Positions 1-5,433 of a DNA stretch of 6,421 bases are shown here, one piece after another. How positions within the stretch are numbered: position 1 is the stretch's first letter; each line of letters begins with the position of its first letter. The stretch comes from an uncultured Lachnospiraceae bacterium (GTDB taxonomy: Bacteria > Bacillota > Clostridia > Lachnospirales > Lachnospiraceae): the NCBI GenBank assembly GCA_910585395.1, contig CAJUCK010000024.1:7474-13894 (forward strand), in the 5' to 3' direction. A model generated the notes under the pieces. That model searched no databases and was not told the origin of the DNA. It saw nothing but the letters and a program-made list of their open reading frames with translations. A program made the position numbers and the translations under genes.

Positions 1-1
1 T

Positions 2-505
2 CAGACAAATCTGCTGGCGTTAAACGCATCCATCGAGAGTGCCAGGGCAGGAGAAGCCGGCCGGGGATTTGCAGTGGTGGCAGAGGAGATCCGGCAGCTG
101 GCAGATGAGACCAGAAAACTGACAGAAACGATACAAAATATTGTCCAGGAGCTGCGTCAGAATGCAGATAAGGCAAAGAGCACAGTGGACAATGTTATGG
201 AGGCATCCCAGAGGGAACATGAACTGATTCGCAGGGCAGACCAGCATTTTTCAGGTATCGGCGGCAGAATGAGTGAATTAAACAGGAATGTGACAGAGAT
301 TTACCAGAAGATTGAAGAAATTCTGGTGTCCAACAATTCTATTGTAGACAGTATCAATGAGATTTCAGCGGTGAGCCAGCAGGTATCAGCAAATACTCAG
401 CAGGCGGTGGAGCTGGGAGAAGATACAAGCCAGCAGGCACAGCAGGTGCAGCAGCGCATGGATGAGCTTCTGCAGACCGTGGAGGCTATAGATAAGTATA
501 TTTAA
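2..505 (+). CDS. Methyl-accepting chemotaxis protein, C-terminal signalling domain (5' truncated by window)
   Basis: The first 167 visible codons, read in frame from base 2 to the TAA at 503-505, are the end of a chemoreceptor. The hallmark is the hairpin tip at visible residues 3-34, with the motif ARAGEAGRGFAVVAEEIR, which in this family contacts the kinase CheA and adaptor CheW. After the tip comes one long, Gln/Glu/Ala-rich coiled-coil helix (residues ~35-162, with words such as SQQVSANTQQAVE) that returns toward the membrane and usually carries methylation sites. The protein ends in VEAIDKYI without an NWETF-like CheR-docking pentapeptide. The sensor, membrane and HAMP regions lie upstream of the window, so the ligand and the topology (membrane or soluble) cannot be told. 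A small oddity is Ser where many receptors have Ala (SIESARAGE). The family call is near certain. Confidence 0.96.
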   Translation, partial: QTNLLALNASIESARAGEAGRGFAVVAEEIRQLADETRKLTETIQNIVQELRQNADKAKSTVDNVMEASQREHELIRRADQHFSGIGGRMSELNRNVTEIYQKIEEILVSNNSIVDSINEISAVSQQVSANTQQAVELGEDTSQQAQQVQQRMDELLQTVEAIDKYI

Positions 506-548
506 CGCATCATTCCAGCTGATTGCCAGCGCGACGAAATACCAGGAC

Positions 549-582
549 TTACATATTTTTTACATTTTCCTGCAGATTACAT
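549..582 (+). promoter_or_regulatory. Candidate response-regulator operator: three TTACAT words
   Basis: TTACAT occurs at 549-554, 560-565 and 577-582, upstream of the response-regulator gene. The first two start exactly 11 bp apart, about one helical turn. OmpR/PhoB-family regulators are known to bind direct repeats with about 11-bp periodicity, and Bacillus PhoP boxes are TT(A/T)ACA-like. The third copy is 17 bp from the second, so it does not fit the same phase. Autoregulation by the encoded regulator is inference. The region is AT-rich, which raises the chance of coincidental matches. Confidence 0.4.
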
Positions 583-595
583 GATAACAAAATGA

Positions 596-601
596 TAAAA
601 T
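596..601 (+). promoter_or_regulatory. Possible -10 box of the two-component operon
   Basis: TAAAAT matches the SigA -10 consensus at 5 of 6 positions and lies 26 bp before the response-regulator start. No good -35 sits 16-18 bp upstream; the nearest TTACAT (577-582) leaves only a 13-bp gap. A promoter of this form could depend on an activator bound at the upstream TTACAT words. This is weak evidence from a short AT-rich match. Confidence 0.3.
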
Positions 602-627
602 AAAAGACAGCGGAGGGATGCACGGAG

Positions 628-1290
628 ATGATAAAGATTTTAATTGTGGAGGATGACCCAAATATCGCCAAGTTAATGGAGGCAACGGTTGCCATTGGCG
701 GCTATAGCAGTGAGGTGTGCAGCAATGGTGCAGAAGCCTTTGAGAGAATGGAACATGATAATTATGATCTGATCCTTCTGGATGTTATGCTGCCAGATAT
801 GAGCGGTTTTGAGATTATGCGCAAACGTACCAATACAGAGTCGCCGGTGATATTTATCACAGCCAAACAGGAACTGACAGACAAGGTGCGGGGACTGCGG
901 CTGGGGGCGGAGGATTATATTGTTAAACCTTTTGAAGCTATGGAGCTGTTGGCGAGAATTGAGGTGATTCTGCGCAGAGTGAAACGGACAGAGTGCGTGT
1001 ACCGATATGGGAGCATACTTGTCAATGTAGAAGAGCATACTTGTAAATGCGGGGAACAAGAAGTCTATTTGACGCCAAAGGAATTTGAGGTGCTGGTATT
1101 TTTTATCCAGCATAAAGATGTGGCAATTTCCAGAGACCGTCTGCTGGCGGCTGTGTGGGGATTTGAATATGAAGGAGAGAGCAGAACCATTGACATTCAT
1201 ATTCAGCAGCTGCGCAAGAAACTGAATCTAAAGGATAAGCTGGTGACGATTCCCAAGCTGGGATACCGCCTGGAAAGCGCAAAGGAGTAG
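628..1290 (+). CDS. OmpR/PhoB-family two-component response regulator
   Basis: This 220-residue DNA-binding response regulator has the usual family length. The receiver domain (about 1-115) shows the acidic pocket E8/D9/D10, the phosphoacceptor D52 in LLDVMLPDMSG, the switch residues T78 (FITAK) and Y97, and K100 in the VKPF motif. A winged-helix effector domain follows (about 125-217), with the typical LTPKEFEVL, SRDRLLAAVWG and RTIDIHIQQLRKKL segments and the terminal wing before GYRLES. All catalytic residues are intact, so it should be phosphorylated by the kinase encoded 2 nt downstream and then bind tandem DNA repeats. The ATG at 628 follows GGAGGG at 612-617 with a 10-nt spacer; an ATG at 618 is in another frame. 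Targets and signal are unknown, and no subfamily (VanR, PhoP, WalR and so on) can be assigned safely from the sequence alone. Confidence 0.95.
   Translation: MIKILIVEDDPNIAKLMEATVAIGGYSSEVCSNGAEAFERMEHDNYDLILLDVMLPDMSGFEIMRKRTNTESPVIFITAKQELTDKVRGLRLGAEDYIVKPFEAMELLARIEVILRRVKRTECVYRYGSILVNVEEHTCKCGEQEVYLTPKEFEVLVFFIQHKDVAISRDRLLAAVWGFEYEGESRTIDIHIQQLRKKLNLKDKLVTIPKLGYRLESAKE
1281..1287 (+). promoter_or_regulatory. Ribosome binding site of the kinase gene, inside the regulator's 3' end
   Basis: AAAGGAG lies within the last codons of the response-regulator gene, immediately before its TAG, and 5 nt before the kinase ATG at 1293. The placement suggests translational coupling of regulator and kinase and fixes the kinase start. 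Confidence 0.8.
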
Positions 1291-1292
1291 GA

Positions 1293-2702
1293 ATGAAACT
1301 TTGGCAGAAAATTTTTTTGTATACTATGATACTGGTGATGCTCGCAGTGAGCCTTACCAGTATTTTGCTGTTGAAAAACAGTTTTTCTCTGGCACTGGAG
1401 CAGCGGAAACAGAGTGTGTACAGTGAACATGAGTTTTTGATTACCAGCTTTAAGAGCCTGATGCTGACAGAACGGCTGCGCGCAAATGCAGTTGTGTTAG
1501 ATGAACAAACTCTTCAGGAATTTATGATGGATACTTTTGGAAAAAGTAAAAATGGCGTGGCATTTTTCAACAGTGATACGCAGCAGATTTATGCCAACCG
1601 GAAAATGAAAATTCCAAGAGCGCTGATTGATAAAGTGAAAGACAGCGGCAGTCCTCATATGCAGATTGAGGATTATCAGCTCTATACGGCGTCAGGGGAA
1701 AGTATAGAGGGCAAGAATTATTATGTAATTACGGAGAATAATATTCGCGATGTAATAGAGACACACGAAAACATGCTGTACCAGATTCAGGTGATTACGA
1801 TGTCCTGCGCCATGGGAATATCCCTGATTCTCATGGTAGTAGTGAAATTACTCCTGAATCCGCTGAAAAGAGTTAATGAAGGAACAAGAGAAATTGCCCA
1901 GGGAAATTATCAGAAGAGAATTGATGAAAAGGGGCATGACGAGCTGTCTGAATTGGCATGCAACATGAATATGATGGCAGAGGCAGTGGAAATCAATGTC
2001 CGTGCCTTGGAAGATGTTGCTGAGGATCGGAAGCATTTTATTGATAATCTGTCTCATGAGATGAAGACGCCGCTCACTTCAATCCTTGGATTTTCTGATC
2101 TTTTACAGATTAAAAAGGAAATTTCTGAAGAGAGCCGGATTGAGTATGCAGGAATTATCAAGGAGGAAGCTACAAGGATGCGGACGCTGTCAGGAAAGCT
2201 TATGGAGCTGATTACCGTGGGAGAAGCTAAATTGGAATGGCAGCAGGAGGATATGAAAAAGCTTTTTGACGAGATAGGAGTTTCTCTTAAGGTAGTTGCA
2301 GACAGCCATAAGATGCAGCTTTTCTGTGAAGGGGAAGAAGGAATGCTGTGTGTAGACCGGGAATTATTTAAATCCCTGCTCTACAATCTGGTAGACAATG
2401 CCATTAAGGCATCTCAGGAAGGTGGCCAGATTCAGGTGCTGGGGCAGTTTGAAAATGGGCAGTTCTGTATTGAGGTTAAAGACGAAGGCGTGGGAATTCC
2501 TAAAGAAGAAATTGATAAAATTACGCAGGCATTTTATATGGTGGATAAGGTCAGAAGCCGTGAAAGAGGCGGTGCAGGACTTGGATTGGCTCTTTGTGCA
2601 GAGATTGTGTCTACCCACCGGGGAGTAATGCGGTTTGAAAGCCAGTTAGGGGAGGGCACACGTGTCCTTATCCGGATGAAAGGGGGAAGGGCAGATGCGT
2701 AG
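1293..2702 (+). CDS. Membrane sensor histidine kinase (HAMP, HisKA, HATPase_c)
   Basis: This 469-residue kinase is the evident partner of the upstream regulator. Membrane segment 1 spans about residues 7-27 and segment 2 about 164-188, leaving an extracytoplasmic sensor region of roughly 135 residues with no motif I recognise. A HAMP linker follows (about 187-238, beginning NPLKRV). The HisKA dimerisation helix carries the phosphoacceptor H255 in DNLSHEMKTPL. The ATP-binding domain has the N box (N365 and N369 in NLVDNAIKAS), the G1 box DEGVGIP (397-403), an F-box-like QAFYMVDK and the G2 box GGAGLGLAL (426-434). All catalytic motifs are present, so autophosphorylation and transfer to D52 of the regulator are expected. 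The E next to H255 and the T at 259 (HEMKTP) are the usual phosphatase-type motif. The stop codon overlaps the next gene by 8 bp. The stimulus is unknown. Confidence 0.95.
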   Translation: MKLWQKIFLYTMILVMLAVSLTSILLLKNSFSLALEQRKQSVYSEHEFLITSFKSLMLTERLRANAVVLDEQTLQEFMMDTFGKSKNGVAFFNSDTQQIYANRKMKIPRALIDKVKDSGSPHMQIEDYQLYTASGESIEGKNYYVITENNIRDVIETHENMLYQIQVITMSCAMGISLILMVVVKLLLNPLKRVNEGTREIAQGNYQKRIDEKGHDELSELACNMNMMAEAVEINVRALEDVAEDRKHFIDNLSHEMKTPLTSILGFSDLLQIKKEISEESRIEYAGIIKEEATRMRTLSGKLMELITVGEAKLEWQQEDMKKLFDEIGVSLKVVADSHKMQLFCEGEEGMLCVDRELFKSLLYNLVDNAIKASQEGGQIQVLGQFENGQFCIEVKDEGVGIPKEEIDKITQAFYMVDKVRSRERGGAGLGLALCAEIVSTHRGVMRFESQLGEGTRVLIRMKGGRADA

Positions 2703-3714
2703 TATAAAATCCATGCTGCTGACTCTGATTTGTGCTGCTGTTATTTTGGCAATTGGATATCTGGGTATTGTAGAGAGCGGAAAAGATGTGCTGCGCAGAG
2801 AGAGTATTCCTGAGAAGGCGGAATATGAAAACGTGGGTTCCAATATCTTTTATGGAAAAATAGAAGATGATATTGAGATATTCCCTTGGAATTATTATGC
2901 GAAAAACAGCAAAGGGTCAGGGACAGGCGTGCCGGAATTTTTTGGAGAACCACTGTTTGTGGATGCGAGTAAACAGAGTATGGAAATACAAAGTGAAGGG
3001 GCAGACAAAGATCAGGTCGTGTCTGCCACAGACTGGTATTTTGGACAGCTCATTGCTTATGAGACCCATGCTCAGATAGAAGAAGTCATGAATTGGTATG
3101 AGAGCAGCAGGAAGCACATCTACTATAATATGGTGATGGAAAATACATCGTATGGGAATCTTTATTTTTATCAGGATATTTTGAAATTAGGCGGAAAAAA
3201 ATATCAGGTGCGGATTGCCTGTGGTGACTGGAGTGTGATAAGTTTCTGCTGTGCAGAATATAATCCGAAAAACCGGCGGGAACAAGATAAGTGGGAAGAG
3301 GGAAAGCAGGAACTGGTATTTGCTCTGGAGCAGTATGAGAATGAATTGGCAGATTATGTTACATTTATGACAAAAGTAAATTATATGTCATCCCCTTCTT
3401 TTTATATAGACGATATAGGAAATTGTGAAAATAATTATCTCAACAGTTTCCGGCTGCTGGATTATATTATGAAACGGGAAGGAAACCAGAGTGAACTCGC
3501 AAAAGAAATGAAGGAGCTGCGGAAAATATGGGAAACAGATAAGTCTGCCATTGCAGAAGAAAATGGAGTGGATTATGATCCGCATTATTCTTATCAAGTG
3601 GTGGAGTTGAAAGATATGATCCTGCTTTTGGCACAGGGAGACGTTACGATTGGCATTTATTATGATCCTATAAATCAAAGATTCTGCGGTTACAATTATT
3701 TTTATGAATATTAA
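2695..3714 (+). CDS. Unrecognised membrane-anchored extracytoplasmic protein, third gene of the two-component operon
   Basis: I do not recognise this 339-residue protein. It starts with a short basic segment (MRSIK) and one hydrophobic stretch (about 7-26), consistent with an N-terminal anchor or uncleaved signal. There is no lipobox; the Cys at 13 is inside the hydrophobic core. The remaining ~310 residues are hydrophilic, rich in Tyr and Glu, and have no further membrane segment, so they probably lie outside the cell. An amphipathic Glu/Lys-rich stretch (about 262-290) could be helical. Cysteines at 176, 185, 186, 244 and 331 could form disulfides. The ATG at 2695 overlaps the kinase stop by 8 bp and follows AAGGGGG at 2680-2686, a strong sign of coupled translation. 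By analogy to single-pass accessory proteins such as YycH/YycI of the WalKR system it may modulate the kinase; that is inference from context and topology, not homology. Confidence 0.85.
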   Translation: MRSIKSMLLTLICAAVILAIGYLGIVESGKDVLRRESIPEKAEYENVGSNIFYGKIEDDIEIFPWNYYAKNSKGSGTGVPEFFGEPLFVDASKQSMEIQSEGADKDQVVSATDWYFGQLIAYETHAQIEEVMNWYESSRKHIYYNMVMENTSYGNLYFYQDILKLGGKKYQVRIACGDWSVISFCCAEYNPKNRREQDKWEEGKQELVFALEQYENELADYVTFMTKVNYMSSPSFYIDDIGNCENNYLNSFRLLDYIMKREGNQSELAKEMKELRKIWETDKSAIAEENGVDYDPHYSYQVVELKDMILLLAQGDVTIGIYYDPINQRFCGYNYFYEY

Positions 3715-3741
3715 TTTTTTCGAAACTCTTTCAAAAAGCGG

Positions 3742-3770
3742 TTGTGCTATCGTGGGCCTTGAATTATAAT
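3742..3770 (+). promoter_or_regulatory. SigA-type promoter of the clpX-like gene
   Basis: A perfect TATAAT at 3765-3770 lies 17 bp downstream of TTGTGC at 3742-3747, which keeps only the TTG of the -35 consensus. Transcription would start near 3777, about 45 nt before the ATG at 3821. The site gives the ATPase gene a promoter separate from the two-component operon. I see no convincing terminator between that operon and this promoter, so read-through is also possible. Confidence 0.65.
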
Positions 3771-3786
3771 AGTACCAGGTTCAAGG
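3757..3786 (+). repeat. 7-bp inverted repeat around the -10 box, possible operator
   Basis: CCTTGAA (3757-3763) and TTCAAGG (3780-3786) are perfect inverted repeats with a 16-bp spacer. They flank the TATAAT and the predicted start site. Half sites centred 23 bp apart, about two helical turns, would suit a dimeric repressor. The sequence matches neither the CIRCE element of HrcA nor the CtsR box. Function is inferred from position only. Confidence 0.4.
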
Positions 3787-3801
3787 TGCAGAGACTGAAC
3801 C
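3778..3801 (+). promoter_or_regulatory. Hairpin near the predicted 5' end of the clpX-like mRNA
   Basis: GGTTCA (3778-3783) can pair with TGAACC (3796-3801) around a 12-nt loop. If transcription starts near 3777 this stem would lie at the extreme 5' end of the transcript, leaving the ribosome binding site AGGAG (3808-3812, 8 nt before the ATG) free. Such 5' stems can stabilise mRNA. The stem is only 6 bp. Confidence 0.35.
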
Positions 3802-3820
3802 GGAAAAAGGAGAATTCAGG

Positions 3821-5278
3821 ATGAGCGATAAAGAAATATTTGAAGATACAGACTTACAAAAAGACCAGCAGGAAGTGGAAGCGCAGGAGGAACAGGAAGA
3901 GGACGGGTATGAGGATGTCTGTTATATCTGCCGCAGGCCGGAGAGCAAGGCGGGGAAGATGATCCGCATTCCCAATAATATCTGTATCTGTGCAGACTGT
4001 ATGCAGAAAACTTTTGATACCATGAACCACTCAGGATTTCCTATGGGAGATATGGGGAATTTTGGGAATATGCCGAATATCAGTATGATTAATTTATCAG
4101 ATCTGCAGAATATGAATATGATGCCTAAAACGCAGAAGCTGAAAAAGAAGAAGGCAAAAGAGGAAAAGGAGAAGAAACAGCCGGTACTGGATATCAGGTC
4201 TATACCTGCGCCCCATAAAATTAAGGCAAGCCTGGATGAGTATGTGGTAGGACAGGAACATGCCAAGAAAGTGATGTCAGTGGCAGTGTATAATCATTAT
4301 AAGAGAGTTACATGTGATGATTTGGACGGCATAGATATTGAAAAATCTAACATGCTGATGCTTGGGCCCACTGGCAGCGGCAAGACTTATATGGTAAGAA
4401 CGCTGGCAAGGCTTCTGGATGTGCCGCTTGCCATCGCTGACGCTACTTCGCTGACAGAGGCAGGATATATCGGAGACGATATTGAGAGCGTCGTGTCTAA
4501 ACTGCTTGCGGCGGCAGACAATGATGTGGAACGTGCTGAACATGGAATTATTTTTATTGACGAGATTGATAAGATAGCAAAGAAAAAGACTACGAATCAG
4601 CGGGATGTCAGTGGTGAGAGTGTACAGCAGGGAATGCTGAAGCTTTTAGAGGGAGCCGAGATTGAGGTTCCGGTAGGCGCCAACAGCAAGAATGCTATGG
4701 TGCCGCTTGCCACAGTTAATACAAAGGATATTCTGTTTATCTGCGGCGGGGCATTTCCTGACTTGGAGGATATTATTAAAGAACGTTTAAATAAACAGTC
4801 TGCCATGGGATTTCATGCAGACTTGAAGGATAAGTACGACGGTGAGGAAAATCTTCTTCAGCGGGTAGAAGTGGAGGACATCCGTAAGTATGGTATGATA
4901 CCCGAATTTCTGGGGCGTCTTCCAGTGATTTTTGCATTGGATGCATTGACTGAAGATATGCTGGTGAAGATTCTCACAGAACCAAAAAGCGCCATTGTCA
5001 AACAGTACCAGAAACTGCTTTCCATAGATGAGGTGAAACTGGATTTTGAAGAAAATGCTCTTCGTGCCATTGCAAGGAAAGCGAAGAAGAAGGATGTGGG
5101 CGCCCGGGCGCTCCGTGCTATTATTGAAGAATTTATGCTGGATATCATGTATGAAATTCCCAAAGATGACAACATTGGCAGAGTGATTATTACAGAAGAT
5201 TATATTGAGAATAAGGGAGGGCCTGTTATCAATATGAGGGGGTGTCTTTCCCTGGAAGAGAAGGCGGCAGGAATCTAA
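3821..5278 (+). CDS. Divergent ClpX-like AAA+ protein unfoldase
   Basis: This 485-residue protein is longer than usual ClpX (about 420-430). Seen in order: an acidic N-terminal extension (15 Asp/Glu in the first 32 residues); a ClpX-type zinc-binding domain with C34xxC37 and C57xxC60; a Met/Gly/Asn-rich linker (about 70-101); a Lys/Glu-rich stretch (104-119); then the AAA+ core. The core has Walker A GPTGSGKT (182-189), pore loop GYIG (215-218), Walker B IIFIDEIDK (243-251), GGAF (309-312), the arginine finger region EFLGRLP (R366) and sensor 2 GARALR (R429). Known ClpX unfolds tagged proteins and feeds them to ClpP. Here the RKH pore-entry motif is replaced (VPVGANSKNAMVP, 283-295) and the ClpP-docking IGF reads MGF (329-331), so substrate choice and ClpP use may differ. 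No clpP, tig or lon is adjacent. Probably a second ClpX paralogue; that needs the genome. Confidence 0.88.
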   Translation: MSDKEIFEDTDLQKDQQEVEAQEEQEEDGYEDVCYICRRPESKAGKMIRIPNNICICADCMQKTFDTMNHSGFPMGDMGNFGNMPNISMINLSDLQNMNMMPKTQKLKKKKAKEEKEKKQPVLDIRSIPAPHKIKASLDEYVVGQEHAKKVMSVAVYNHYKRVTCDDLDGIDIEKSNMLMLGPTGSGKTYMVRTLARLLDVPLAIADATSLTEAGYIGDDIESVVSKLLAAADNDVERAEHGIIFIDEIDKIAKKKTTNQRDVSGESVQQGMLKLLEGAEIEVPVGANSKNAMVPLATVNTKDILFICGGAFPDLEDIIKERLNKQSAMGFHADLKDKYDGEENLLQRVEVEDIRKYGMIPEFLGRLPVIFALDALTEDMLVKILTEPKSAIVKQYQKLLSIDEVKLDFEENALRAIARKAKKKDVGARALRAIIEEFMLDIMYEIPKDDNIGRVIITEDYIENKGGPVINMRGCLSLEEKAAGI

Positions 5279-5308
5279 AATTTAATAGAATTATATATGC
5301 ATTTCTTG

Positions 5309-5346
5309 AGGTGTTTTCCATTGTGGAGAACACCTTAAATTTTTAC
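5309..5346 (+). terminator. Rho-independent terminator after the clpX-like gene
   Basis: AGGTGTTTTCCA (5309-5320) pairs with TGGAGAACACCT (5324-5335) as a stem of about 12 bp containing one U-G wobble; the loop is TTG, or about 5 nt if the closing pair opens. A short TTTTT tract (5340-5344) follows after TAAA. It lies 31 nt past the stop codon. The gap between stem and U-tract makes it slightly imperfect. Confidence 0.8.
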
Positions 5347-5387
5347 TATAATCTTAAAAAACTTTCATTTCCCATTCTTCTTAAGAC

Positions 5388-5396
5388 TGTTACAAT
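5388..5396 (+). promoter_or_regulatory. Extended -10 promoter of the secreted-protein gene
   Basis: TGTTACAAT contains the TGn extension and TACAAT, a 5-of-6 match to the -10 consensus. No good -35 lies 16-18 bp upstream (TTTCCC at 5368-5373 is the nearest), which extended -10 promoters tolerate. Transcription would start near 5403, about 30 nt before the ATG and upstream of AAGGAGG (5420-5426). Confidence 0.5.
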
Positions 5397-5433
5397 AACT
5401 TTACAGTATGTTCGACAAGAAGGAGGAAAGAGT

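Noticed and set aside
516..530. Possible terminator hairpin after the chemoreceptor (GCTG...CAGC)
   Set aside because: The stem is only 4 bp and no U-tract follows, so it is not a credible intrinsic terminator.
618..630. Alternative ATG at 618 for the response regulator
   Set aside because: It is in a different frame from the regulator (618 versus 628), so it cannot extend that protein.
673..1200. 175-residue open frame on the minus strand
   Set aside because: It lies wholly antisense to the clear response-regulator gene, has His/Cys/Phe-rich unlikely composition and no recognisable domain.
3716..3738. AT-rich imperfect palindrome TTTTTCGAAA / TTTCAAAAA after the third operon gene
   Set aside because: The stem is AT-only apart from one pair, has a bulge, and lacks a clean GC stem and U-tract; weak as a terminator.
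3922..4266. 114-residue open frame on the minus strand
   Set aside because: It is the antisense of the Lys/Met-rich linker of the ClpX-like gene; its Phe/Ser/Ile-rich pseudo-hydrophobic look is a by-product of AAG/AAA codons read backward.
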